Assembly: GCA_018335935.1 (NCBI GenBank)
Contig: JAGXRG010000013.1
Coordinates: forward strand, 62,001 to 126,000
Length of the DNA stretch: 64,000 nucleotides
From: Chitinophagaceae bacterium
GTDB lineage: Bacteria > Bacteroidota > Bacteroidia > Chitinophagales > Chitinophagaceae
Direction: 5' to 3'
Shown: positions 26,270 through 38,600 of the stretch, in pieces
Position numbering within the stretch: position 1 is the first letter of the stretch
Layout of the letters: each line of letters starts with the position of its first letter
Made by a program: the position numbers and the translations under genes
The notes under the pieces: generated by a model
Seen by the model: the letters and a program-made list of their open reading frames with translations, nothing else
Told to the model about the DNA's origin: nothing
The model's database searches: none

Positions 26270-28918
26270 CTATAATTTGATAAGCTTAACAACTTTTCTT
26301 TCAGATCCTTGAGTTAATTCTAGTAAATAAACTCCTTTATTCCAGTTTTCGCCAAGAATTAAATTTGAGTTTGAATTAATTCCGTTTCTAACTTCAATTA
26401 ACTGGCCATAAATATTTACAGTTCTGGCAATTAATTGTCCTTCTGATTTACTATCTATTCTAATGTTAAATGAACTACTTGATGGGTTCGAAAATACTTT
26501 AACACTTAATGGACTAACTAATAAATTGTTGTCATCTACAATTGATCTTGATGCAGAATTTGGAGCACAAGGTAATTGATTACATGTACCTAGTCTATCT
26601 CCACCATGTAAACCAATATGAGCAGGTACAGCATTTACACTAATTGAAAGTGTTTGTGAATTACCAGGATTTCCAGAAGGTAAATGGCATACATAAACTT
26701 TACCTGTGTTTTTACCGTTTTTATCAAATACTCTGATGTCTGTAACACATATATCAATAGTACAAGTTGTTGTACATCCATATTTATTTGTAACTAGAAC
26801 AGTAAAACTATAATTGCCAGCTACAGTTGGTGTAAATACTGGGTTTGATGTGTTGGTATTACTTAAATTATTACCAGTCCAAGAATAAGTATAAGGTGCA
26901 CCACTTGATGGTGTTTCAACACTTAATGTGGTGCTTTGAGCTCCATATCCTAAATACAAGTTGGTTGATGTTCCTCCAGTAAAGGTTGTATTAGTTGGTA
27001 CTGATGTAATGCTACAAGTTGGAATTTCTCCTATTAGATTTACTGTTGTATTGCAAGTTGAAGTATTGCCACTAGCATCTGTTACAGTTAAAGTAACATT
27101 ATTTAATCCAAGGTCATTGCAATTAAATGAAGTTTTTGAATTTGCTAAACTTAATGTAACTATACCACAATTGTCATAACTTCCATTATCTACATCCGCG
27201 ATAGTAATACTTGCAGTTCCATTAACTAATGTAGCTGTTACTGGTTTGCAGATTGCGTTTGGAGCTTCATTATCTACAACTGTTACACTGAAAGAACAAG
27301 TAGCAGAGCCGCAATTATTATTTAAATTAGCAGTAACAGTTGTTGTTCCTATTGGAAATAAACTACCTGATGCTATAGAATAAGTAATTGTTGCACCAGT
27401 TGTACCAGTTACTGCAGGATAGTTTACAACTGCACCACATTGACCAGCATCATTATTTACAGTAATATTTGCAGGACAAGTAACCACCGGATCTTGACAA
27501 GTTGAAATAGTATAATCTTCGGCTTCGCCATAATATCCTGTAAAACAAGAATTCCCTGGATTATAGTAATAAGAATATTCTGAAATCACTCTTAATCTAT
27601 AATTTCCTGTTGCATTTGATGGCACAGTAAACGTAGCTGAACCTAGAGAACCATGATATGGTAAATATACATAAGAGGCTACTTGTTCGCCAGCATCATT
27701 AAAATCACCATCCTTATTCCAATCTACAAATACAGAAGCATATTGATCGTAATTTGCACCATTAATAGAAATGGTATAACTTGATCCTGGTGTTAATGTT
27801 GTTTGCATTGATGAGTAATCAGAATAACCACCATTACAAGAACTAGAATTATTAATTGTACCAAAAGATACATTTGAAATAAACATATATGAACACTGGT
27901 ATCCATATCCTGACGGAATACAATATGGTAAAATATCAACCAATCCATCACAATTATCATCAATGTTATTCCCTACAATTTCTGATGCATTTGGATGAAT
28001 GTTAGGATTATTATCGTTACAATCTCCTTGACAAACTGATAATCCATCTCCATCATGATCAATTTCATTGCTTGGAATTACTCCATCACAATTGTTATCT
28101 TTTCCATCACAAATTTCAGGAGCTCCTGGATATACAGATGGGTCATTATCGTCACAATCATCTTGAGTTCCACATGCTGCTCCTATTGCACTATGTCCAT
28201 CCCCGTCAGCATCAGGTGCACTAACTATTACATCAAAACTGCAATAACTTAAATTTCCTAAATCATCGCTTGCCGTTACATTAACAGTAGTAGTACCTAA
28301 AGGAAAATAAGAACCACTAGGTATAGAATATGTTACTGTAGGATTTGGATCTCTGTTATCTACTGCTGTTACACTATAGTTTGCAATTCCACCACAACTA
28401 TTGCTAACATTTACATTGTTACAAGTTAAAGCTGGGCCATAAGTATCATGAAATGTTTCAAGAATAGGTGAAGTTGGATATAAATTTGAGCAAGCTTCAT
28501 CGAAATAAATATTATTTCCTCCATTGATTGTTATTGAAGTTAAAACATCAAATACAACTGGTGCAAAATCGTAGTAAGCCCAATCATTATATGCATTGGC
28601 TTCACCACTACAAGCAGAAAGTACTTTAATATTAGCTCCACAATCTGATAAATTATTAATTGTTGTATTATTAATAGTACCAGTAGGATTAAGCCATTGG
28701 GTTGTTGTAGTTGTACCATAGGATGAAGTAACGGAAACTTGTCCAGCATTAAAATTATTCGGTAAATCTCCATGCCAGTGTTCTATAAATACTCTAATAA
28801 AACCATTATCTTGTAAACACCAAGCAACTTGAACACCATGTGCCGAAACACTCATTTGAAATATAAAAATTGTTAGTAGAGTATATATTATTCTTTTTAT
28901 TTTATGAATTATTTTCAT
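26270..28918 (-). CDS. Secreted T9SS cargo protein with MopE-type, HYR and GEVED domains
   Basis: An 882-aa secreted protein. After the signal peptide (residues 1-26, VSAHG) comes a region with HYR-like beta sandwiches (SYCSFDVIVS near 225). A Ca2+-binding MopE-like stretch follows with DxDxDG and CDDNDPSVYPGAPEICDGKDNNCDG-type repeats (about 233-330; DADGDGHS and DHDGDGLS). A GEVED domain comes next (DWNKDGDFNDAGEQV, near 400), then more HYR/PKD-like modules. A Cys/His motif (VCHLPSGNPGN ... HIGLHGGDRLGTC) precedes a type A T9SS sorting domain (NPSSSSFNIRI ... KVVKLIKL). It is likely surface-anchored or released; the ligand is unknown. Confidence 0.85.
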   Translation of the reverse strand: MKIIHKIKRIIYTLLTIFIFQMSVSAHGVQVAWCLQDNGFIRVFIEHWHGDLPNNFNAGQVSVTSSYGTTTTTQWLNPTGTINNTTINNLSDCGANIKVLSACSGEANAYNDWAYYDFAPVVFDVLTSITINGGNNIYFDEACSNLYPTSPILETFHDTYGPALTCNNVNVSNSCGGIANYSVTAVDNRDPNPTVTYSIPSGSYFPLGTTTVNVTASDDLGNLSYCSFDVIVSAPDADGDGHSAIGAACGTQDDCDDNDPSVYPGAPEICDGKDNNCDGVIPSNEIDHDGDGLSVCQGDCNDNNPNIHPNASEIVGNNIDDNCDGLVDILPYCIPSGYGYQCSYMFISNVSFGTINNSSSCNGGYSDYSSMQTTLTPGSSYTISINGANYDQYASVFVDWNKDGDFNDAGEQVASYVYLPYHGSLGSATFTVPSNATGNYRLRVISEYSYYYNPGNSCFTGYYGEAEDYTISTCQDPVVTCPANITVNNDAGQCGAVVNYPAVTGTTGATITYSIASGSLFPIGTTTVTANLNNNCGSATCSFSVTVVDNEAPNAICKPVTATLVNGTASITIADVDNGSYDNCGIVTLSLANSKTSFNCNDLGLNNVTLTVTDASGNTSTCNTTVNLIGEIPTCSITSVPTNTTFTGGTSTNLYLGYGAQSTTLSVETPSSGAPYTYSWTGNNLSNTNTSNPVFTPTVAGNYSFTVLVTNKYGCTTTCTIDICVTDIRVFDKNGKNTGKVYVCHLPSGNPGNSQTLSISVNAVPAHIGLHGGDRLGTCNQLPCAPNSASRSIVDDNNLLVSPLSVKVFSNPSSSSFNIRIDSKSEGQLIARTVNIYGQLIEVRNGINSNSNLILGENWNKGVYLLELTQGSERKVVKLIKL
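26583..26697 (-). other. Cys/His motif (CHxPxGNP...AxxAHxxxHGGDxxGxC) in the T9SS protein
   Basis: Within the 882-aa protein, residues from VCHLPSGNPGN to LGTC hold two Cys and three His residues (C-H, AH, LHGGD, C) in the order seen in a short C-terminal module shared by many secreted Bacteroidota proteins. The spacing suggests metal binding or a disulfide. This is a pattern observation; no experimental role is known to me. Confidence 0.5.
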
Positions 28919-28962
28919 TTTTGTTTTTTTTTGAATTAATTATTTTAGGGCTGATATCTTTT

Positions 28963-29355
28963 TTAAAAATTTTGTTTGTCAAATTGATTGACAAACAACC
29001 AGATAGATTTAAAGTCATTATAAATTTCTATTTTATCTTTTGATATATTTTCTTCTTTGTTTAACCTAAAAAAATCATTTGCTAATTTTTTAAACATAGA
29101 AAGTTCTTTAGGATATTCTTCCATCCATTTTTCAATATTCTTTATAGACGAAATGGTTGACTTTTTTTGTAAGGTAATTTGATTGCCTACTAAAACATCC
29201 TTTGTACCATCTTCTGATATTATTAAAGCTGGTAAGTGTGGAGAGATTAATTTCAAATCATCTAAATTAACTCTTTGAGCATAAAGAGAAAAGCTAGCAA
29301 TGCAACTGAACAGAAAAAATAAACTTCGAATTTTAAAAAATTGTTTTTGAATCAT
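28963..29355 (-). CDS. Small secreted protein of unknown function
   Basis: A 130-aa protein with a signal peptide (FLFSCIASFSLYAQ, cleavage near residue 26). The mature part contains DVLVGNQITLQKKSTISS and a charged helical C-terminus (FFRLNKEENISKDKIEI). No domain is recognised. It lies 44 bp upstream of the 882-aa T9SS gene on the same strand, and about 300 bp downstream of the giant T9SS gene, behind that gene's terminator. It is probably transcribed with the 882-aa gene and may be a partner or simply part of the same surface-protein block. Confidence 0.55.
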   Translation of the reverse strand: MIQKQFFKIRSLFFLFSCIASFSLYAQRVNLDDLKLISPHLPALIISEDGTKDVLVGNQITLQKKSTISSIKNIEKWMEEYPKELSMFKKLANDFFRLNKEENISKDKIEIYNDFKSIWLFVNQFDKQNF

Positions 29356-29662
29356 TTTGAATCATTTTAAGGGTTAAAAATTATAATAAGAATTGTTTAA
29401 ACTTATTATTAAATAAAAAAGAATAATAACAAGGTTGCAATAGCTCTACATATAGAAACAAAAGGAAATAGATGAAAAGCAGTTATGATTTATTCCGTTA
29501 ATTGAAATTAAGTAATTAATTTTCAAAGAGATATTAAAATGTTATTAGAATAACAATTCAATTATTTATTTAATAGTTTACTGCATTGCAGTACGAAAAA
29601 AGGCTCCCCGAACAACCAGGGAGCCTACTCCTTAAGACTAAACACGAAACACTCTTCGAATA
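29356..29662. other. Intergenic region
   Basis: A 307-bp gap between the small secreted protein gene and the giant gene. It holds the giant gene's terminator at its right edge and presumably the promoter of the small-protein/882-aa unit. No other ORF or repeat was seen. Confidence 0.5.
29595..29625 (-). terminator. Terminator of the giant T9SS gene
   Basis: GGCTCCC / GGGAGCC (29602-29608 / 29619-29625), followed on the minus strand by TTTTTT. It lies about 40 bp past the stop. Confidence 0.88.
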
Positions 29663-32600
29663 TTATTGAATGGCTTTAACCATTTTGGTATTACCTATTA
29701 TTCTTCCTTTATCATCAGCCACAACAACTGTATAAGTTCCAGAAGAAATATTCGTCACATTCATTGGAATGATAACTGAATTATTTCTATTCATTGGAAC
29801 ATCTTGTCTTTGTTGTTGAATTAATCTGCCATTCATATCAAATACTTTAACCGTTACTGAATTGGTATATTCAGGAACAGCCACTTCAACTTTAACATGG
29901 TTATTAGTTGGGTTAGGGTATAATAATACTTTTTGTGAAATAAATCTTGGATCTATACTTGGTAGGTTAACAACAGGTATAGAAGTATTGTTATTCACGC
30001 CTCTATAATTCGTAACACTTCCTGTATAAGTATAACCAGGATTAACTGGAATTGTAGTAGGTGTTGTACCATCTGGACTGAATGTTGCTATAGAAACATC
30101 ACTTACGCCTAAGTCACTAGTTACTGTTAAGGTCACTCTAAAAATATAGGTTGTTTCTATAGCAGTTTCAATTGCAAATTGTACATCAGCACCATTAACA
30201 AGTGCGTATTGCGTATAGTTTGTTCCTCCATCAGTTGAATATTCTACTTTTAAAGTTGAATTAGCTTGTAAAACACTACCTGTTACTACTGAGCTAGGAT
30301 TAGCTGGATTACTAAATCCGGTAATTCTAAAGTAAGAATAAGGTGTTGATCCTATTGAGCCAGTAAAAGGATTAGGTTGTTGAGCTGTAGTTTTTCTTAT
30401 TGAAATAACTGCTTTAGGTGTAATAGTTATGGTTACAGGGTTTGTAACTGTAGTAGTACAACCTGGAGCAGATGTAGCTGTTAATGTAATATTCTTAGTG
30501 CCTCCAGTAGCATAAGTAAATGCAGTTGGTGTTGCTGTATTTTGCCCCACCAGTGTTGGTGTTGCAGTTCCAGTAGTTGACCAAGCATAACTTGTAGCAC
30601 CAGTAGTTGCACTCGCATCAACAGTTACAGGTGGGTTAGCATAAATATCTGGATTACTGTAATTAACATTAGTAGTAAATGACACTACAGGTGGGTTATT
30701 TAAAGTAATCGGTGTATTATATGTTGATTGACAACCTTGATCTGATGTTACAGTTAAGATTACATCATAATTACCGGCAGCAGTATACAATATTCTTGGT
30801 TGAACATAGTTTCCTGCATGACCATCTCTAAATGTAATATTAGTATTACCAGGACTAAAGCTCCATGCCAATGTAATATTACCACTTGCTACAGTTGATA
30901 AACTTCTAAATGAGTAGTCATCATTAGCATCAAAACATCTTACTAATGGATTGCTTGGTCCGGTTGGAGTTAGATTTGTATTTAAATACAATTCATAGTA
31001 GGCCACAGGAGAAGCATTCACAGTCATAACCGCGTTATTGCTAGTAGTTGTACAACCACCAGAAGTATTCGAAGCAGTGTATGTTGTTGAACTGCTAGGT
31101 TTAGCATAAACAGTTGCAACACTTGTTCCAGTATATGGAATGGTTGCTAAAGCATCAGTATATAATCCTGCTGTAGGGCTCCAGATTGCAGCAACATTAG
31201 CAGTTAACAGAGTTGCAGCATCATTAGAACATCTTGTTGTATTAGCAGGGCTTATTGTAATTGCTGCTGGTGCTGCGTTTACAATTGCATCTACTTGAGT
31301 TCTTGCAGAAGTACAACCATTTTCTGTTGTAGCTACCCAGAAGCTAGTAGTTCCAGTTGTTAAACTTGGAGTAGTAAAGCTATTACCAGTTCCTAAAGAT
31401 GAGCCACCACTTGAAACATTATACCAGTTCAAAGTTCCTGAAGATGCAGTTGCTGTTAATACTACTGTACCATCTCCACAACGAGTTGCACCAGTTGAAC
31501 CAGTGATGGTTGGTGTGATAGTGATATTAGCAACACCATATTTGATTACTGTACTATTTACTGTAGTTGGACAAGTTCCAATAGCAGCAGTAGTTAATGT
31601 TGCAGTTAAAGTAGCATTATAATATCCGGCATTAGCATAAGACCAAGTTGGGTTAGCCACATTATTGGCACCAGTACCTGTGCCACCAAAATCCCATGCA
31701 TAAGTTACAGTACCAGATCCTCCTGTATTTTCAGTTATTGCACTTGTGAATGCATAACTATTACCTAATAAGCATTGGTTTGCTGTTGAGTTGCTTGTAA
31801 AGTCTGCAGTGATTTTAGGACAGTATTGCACTGTTTTAGCTAAAGGTGCAGATGAGCAACCATTTGAACCAGTTACAACTAAAGTAGCAGTGTAAACACC
31901 AGCAGTTGCATAAGTAACATTGATATTACTTCCTGAACCACTAGCAGGAGAACCACCAGTTGTTGTCCATGCATATGTCATATTTCCTGAAGGGAAAGAT
32001 GATGTACTATTGAATAGATAGTTGTTACCAACAGAAGGGTTGTTATTATAAATATCAAATCCTACGGTTGGAGAAGCTAATACTGTTATAAGCTGAGTTG
32101 CAGTATGAGATCCCACACCATTTGTAATAGTTAAGGTTACAGTATAGGTACCAGCATTTGCATAAGTTTTAGCAGGTGGGGTAGCTGTATTATCAGTTGT
32201 GCCATCACCAAAATTCCATGCATAAGTTACAGCACCACTTCCAATAGTTGAACTTGAGCTGTTGAATGTAAATGCTTGACTAGAACATTGTGAAGTAGCA
32301 TTTACACCAATTACAGCTATAGGAGCAGTACCAACAGTTACAGTTTTTGTAACAGTTGCTGTACATGGTCCAGTTGCTAAAGTTGTAGTTAATGTTATTT
32401 GATGTGTACCATAAGTTAAATTAATAACAGGATTTGGATCAGTTGAATGCGTAGTTGCACCTTCTGTCCAGGCATAAGTAGCACCTGCACCTGTAGAAAG
32501 GTTTGTAAATGTAACATCTTCACTTGTAGTGCCACCAGTTCCCACACTAAAGCTATAGTCAGCTGTTGGACTAGGGTTTACAGTAATATTATTAGTATAA

Positions 32601-35600
32601 GATGTAGATGTAATTACTCCATTATTATCCACAGTTAAGTTAACAGTATAAGTTCCAGCACTAGCATAAGTTAATGTTGGATTTTGAGCAGTTGTACTTG
32701 AGAAAGTACCACCTGCAGGAGTTGAAGACCAGCTATAAGTTACACCAGAACCTACAGCAGATGTATTAGTTAATACAAAGCTGTTACCAGTTAAACATTG
32801 TGTAGCATTGTTCACTAAAAATCCTGCAGCTGCACCTGTATTGTAAATAGTTTGAGTAGTTGTTGAAGTACAATTTCCATCACTAGTTACTAATAAAGTA
32901 GCAGTATAAAAATTCGGGCTTACAGGGAATGTAAATTGAGGGTTTTGATTGGTTGAAGCACCAATGGTTGCACCCACATTATTTTTAAATGTCCAGTCAT
33001 AGCTTAAACTTCCTTGAGATAATGTAGAAGTACTTGTAAAGCTAAACAAGCTACCACTTACAGTATATGTAAATCCTGCAACTGGTGTTGGTTTAACAAT
33101 CACTTGTTGGTTGCTATAGTAATCTTGACCATTGTGAGTAGCTTTTAAAACAACATTATAGTATCCTGCAGTAGTATAAACATGCGATGGGCTAAATGAA
33201 GTTGAAGTATTTCCATCACCAAATGTCCATAAATAGGTTACACCACTTAAAGGATAAGTACCAGTATTAGTAAACACATAGTTATTCGAAGCTAAACATT
33301 GTTGACTAGTATTCACTGTAAACGATGGATTAGGTGTAGTACTTACACCACCTGTACCAGTTACATTAATTGAAGTTGTGTTTCTAGTTCTGTTAATACA
33401 ACCCCATTGGCTTGTTACTATTAATGTAGCATCAGTATTACCAGAAGGTAAAGTTACTTGAGGATGTTGTACAGTTGATGTAGAAGACGCTGTATTAACA
33501 AAAGACCAAGCATAACTCATACTACCTTCAGTTAAGGTTGATGTGCTATAGAAATTATAATTAAAACCAGTATTTGAGTAAGTAAATGAAGAAACTGGGT
33601 TATGGCGTACAATTACTTGTTGGTTCGACCACACATCATTACCATTAGTAGTTGCTTTTAATTGTACATTATAGTAACCAGGTAAAGCATATGATTTTGT
33701 GTGAGGACCAGCACCAGTAGTTGATGTACCATCACCAAAATACCAAGTATAAACAGTACCACCAGTACCTGTTGAGGTATTGGTAAAGGTAAAGCTGTGT
33801 TTAACTTCAGTGTAAGGGTTAGGATTAGTGTTATTAGTTGTTACTATATAATCACACTTATCAGTTGCATCAACAGTAAATGATGAAGATGAACCACCAG
33901 TACCACCACTACCACCTGTGCCAGTTACATTGATTGCAGTAGTTTTTTCAACTCTATTAATACAACCCCATTGACTAGTTACAACTAAAGTAGCATTTGT
34001 GTTTCCTGCAGGTAAAGTTACTTGAGGATGTTGTACAGTTGAAGTAGAGGTAGCTGTATTAGCAAAAGTCCAAGCATAGCTCATACTACCTTCAGTTAAT
34101 GAAGAAGTACTAAAGAAATTATAATTAAAGCCATTATTTGAATAATTAAAGTCAGCAACTGGATTATAACGAACTATAACTTGTTGGCTCGACCACACAT
34201 CATTACCATTAGTAGTTGCCTTTAATTGTACATTATAGTAACCAGGTAAAGCATATGATTTTGTGTGAGGACCAGCACCAGTAGTTGATGTACCATCACC
34301 AAAATACCAAGTATAAACAGTACCACCAGTACCTGTTGAAGTATTGGTAAAGGTAAAGCTATGTTTAACTTCAGTGTAAGGGATGCCAATTGTTACTGCA
34401 TAATCACACTTATCTGTACCATTAACAGTAAATGATGAAGTAAGAGATCCAGAACCACCACTACCACTACTTACAGTAAATGCATTATTGGTAAAAGTGT
34501 TTACTGCACCAGCATCGGTAGTTACTTGTAAAGAAACTGTATAAGTACCTGCAGAAGGGAAGGTATATTGAGGACTCGCAGTAGTGAAAGTTACACCATT
34601 AATAGTCCATAAATAACTTGCTATACTACCTGTAGAAACAGTTGAGGTACTTGTAAAGTTGTATGTTAATCCAGTGTTGCTAGAAGTAAAGCTAGCTACA
34701 GGCATTGGATGAACAATTACTTGAGTTTGATATTGAGTTTTCTCAACAGCATCTAAGAATGATTTTACAACCACAGTATATGTACCTGGTGTATTGTAAG
34801 TATGTGTTGTTGAGCCAGGATTTGCAAATGATACAAATCCACCACCATCACCATAGTTAATAGTATAAGTAGAAACTCCACTAGTAGCATCAGTAGAAGC
34901 ATTAGTGAATGTAAATACGTTATTAGGTGTAGTTCCACCAGATGTATTTAAAGGTTGTTGCGTTGGGCTTACTGTAAAGAACGGAGTTGGATTGCTAGTT
35001 GCAGGGCCACCAGAACCACCAATAATTGATGTTGCAATGGTAGATGTTGCAGTACAACCTGCATCAGTCGTTACAGTTAAACGAATATTGTAAGAACCTG
35101 AAGTAGCAAAAGTTCTTTGAATGCTAGAACCAGTACCAAATTGTACAAAAGTTCCAGGAGTTACTTTATCATCACTCCAAGCATAAGTAGTAATATTTCC
35201 TTGAGCTATTGTTGAACTGCTCGAGAATGTATAAGAACCATTACCATTGTTAGTAGTATTAAAGCTTGCAGAAGGTAAAGGACCTACAGTAACTGATTTA
35301 CTGCTATAATAATCTATACCATTGAAAGTAGCTTTTAATTGAACCAAGTAAACACCATGAGCAGCATAAGTTTTTGTAACACTTAAGTTACTAGAAGTTG
35401 AAGTACCACCATCACCAAATGTCCATAAGTAAGTTGTACCTACAGGGTCACCAGAAGGTCTGTCAAAAGTGAATGTATTACCGGTAATACATTGAGTTGT
35501 GTTACTTGCAGTAGTAAATGCAGGGTTAGGAGTACTAGCCCCTGATGTAATAGTTACATTAACAGGAATTGTAATTGCACTAGAACAACCAGCATCACTA

Positions 35601-38600
35601 GTTACAGTTAAGGTAACATTTTTATTTCCACCAACAGAATAAGTAACCTGCGGACTATTCACAATTGAACTTGGAGGCGTTGAATTAGCACCAAAGGTCC
35701 AAGCATAATTCATATTACCACTACTAATAGTAGAGGTAGAAGTAAAGGTGTAACTACTTCCATTACCTGTATTCAATGTAGTATTAAAGTTAACTACAGG
35801 AATAGGGTTTACAGAAACGGTTAAAGTATAATAAGTGTCAATTCCATTTAATGTTTTAATTAACGTTACTTGGAAATTGCCGGCTTGTGTATAATTATGT
35901 GTTTGAGCTGCTGTAGATGTTGTAGTAACAACTGCAGAGCCATCACCAAAATTCCATTTATAAGTTGCACCTACATCAGGGCAACCCATATAGAATGTAA
36001 ATGGAGTGCTGCCACCTGTTACACATTTAGAAGGTTCAGCAGTATAAATACCTCCAACTGCAGCAACTATTGCTGTTCTTGCTGTTGAAGTACATCCATC
36101 ATTAGTTACAGCAACATAATAAGTTGTATTTGATGAAACACTAGGACTATATGTTGCAGCAGTAGCCCCAGGAATTGCAGTTCCACCAGTTGGTACAGTG
36201 TACCAGCTAAAAGTGCTTCCACTTAAAGATGAAGTTGCCGTTAAGTTAGCAGTACCAGCTGTACAAATTACTACCGGAGTGTTTGTACTGGTTATTGTTG
36301 GTCTTGGTTTAACCGTTACTGTAGCAGGAATTGTTGGACCTGTACAAACAGTTGAACCACTTGTATAAACTGGAGTTACAGAGAAAGTAACCACCAAAGC
36401 ATTAGTAGCAGAGTTGCTGAAAGTTCCAGAAATATTTCCTGAACCACTAGTAGCAATACTTCCTGTGATTTCTGGTTGAGTATTTCTTATCCAGTTATAA
36501 ACTGTACCAACAACATTACCTGTTAATGCAATAGGTGTTATAGCATCTCCAGAGCAAATGCTTTGAGCAGCAGGAGTTGCAACAGCATTAGGTTCTGGAA
36601 CAACTGTAACATCAACAGTAAATGATGCTCCTTGACATCCATCAGGAGAGGTTGGTGTAACAGTATATCTTACTACGCCTAATGTATTGCTAGAACTAGT
36701 TAAAGTTTGAGCTATTGTTGTACCACATCCACTTGTACAGTCACTAAATCCTGTAATGCTTGAAGCTACTCCAGAAATTTGTGCTGCAGTCCAAGTAAAT
36801 GTTGTAACAGGTACAGTTGAGTTTAATGCAACGTTAGTTGCAGTGCCAGAACAAATAGATTGAGCAGTAGCACTACCTACTGGTACAGGTTTAACATTAA
36901 TTGTATAAGTTGCAGTAGCTGCAGTACATGGTGCATTTGAAACAGTCATGGTTAATGTAACTGTTGTTCCTGCATCAAGTGCAGTTGGTGTATAAGTAGG
37001 TGTTAAAGTTGTTGCACCAGCAGTGATTGAACCACCTAAAGAACCAGAAGAGGTCATAGTAACACTTGTTGGTGAACAAACTGAATATTCATGAACCCAT
37101 CCAGTAAGTGGGAAACTTGAAATTGTTCCAGATGAATTTTGCCAATAATGAGGTATTCCAGGTGTTCCAGGACCAGCAGGTGCTGTAGAATATGTTAATG
37201 CCCATTTAGTACCAGTCCAATAAATAAATAAATTAGGTGTTGCAGATCCATTTAAATTATACTGTGGAGCACCATTTACATTTGTTCCAATATATGTATA
37301 AGTTCCATTTAATCCTGTACAGCTACTACCACCAGCAGGTACAATAACATTTAATGGTAAATTTGTTGCTCCATTTACTGTCCATAAAATTGTACCATTA
37401 GTAGTAGTTGCTTCACCACTTACCAAAGTATAAGATTGATCGGCACAAACTTGTTGAGTACCAGATGGTGTTGTAGAAGCTGTTGGTTGAGCTTTAACTT
37501 CAATTGTAAATGTTGTTGAAGTTGAGCTTTCACAACCATTTGCATTTTTAACAGTCAAATTACCTGTGTAAATTCCAGCATCTGTTGCAGCAGGAATATT
37601 TAAAGTTATTGGGCTTGCTCCTAAAACAGCATCAGTAACAGTTACAAAACTATTTGCTGGTGAAGGATCCCAAGTAATGCTATAAGTTGTTGGAGTTTCA
37701 GTTGTTGCAGAATAAGCTAAAGTTGTAGTTTGAGCTGATGCATTATAACAAACATCTGCAGCAGCAACACTATGAGTTATTGTAGGTAAAGGGTTAACAG
37801 TTACAGAAGTTGTAGCAGTATTAGAGCAAGTACCATTAGTGAAAGAATAAGTTACTGTGTATGTGCCAACAGTACTTGTACTAGGATTGATTTCGCCAGA
37901 GGTAGAATTTATTGATAATCCAGTAGTAGAGCTATAAGTTCCACCACCCTGTCCAGTTTGGGTAACAGTAGCAGAAGTCACATCTTTACAAAAAGGTGTA
38001 CTATAAGAAATTGATGCTTCAGGCGTTCTATTTAAAGTAATAATATAATTATTTGTATTACTAGCATCTTGAGAAGTTACCCTTACATCAATAGTATTGG
38101 TTCCAGAAGCTAAAGAAATACTGTTAGCAGCACCACTTGTCATTGGTATATATCCACCAGTGCCATTTAATTGATAGGCAACAGTTCCACCATAACCAGC
38201 AGCTACAGTTGGTGTAACATTAATACTTGTCAAGGCATTTGAAATACAAGCTGAATAAGAATAAGTGCCCACAGCAAAAGCTGGTGATAATGATCCAGGG
38301 CTAATGGTTAAATTGTCTAAATCTGCATTGGTTGCAGGATCATCTCCAAAAGAAAAAGGAGAAAAGCTTCCTGTATAATTAAATGTTACAGTAAAAGGAC
38401 CAGAGCCTGATGGTGTTGAAGTAACCCCAGTAACGGTTGTCCACTGACCACCTGTATAATGTAATAAAACTTTTTTGGTTGTATTAGAAGTGCCAACAGG
38501 TAAATCTCCATTATTATATTGGAAACTTAATGTTGCACTACCTGGTGCAGCACTTGGTGTAATATTCCATTGGCGTTGAATAGTTCTAGAAGCAGTAAAA

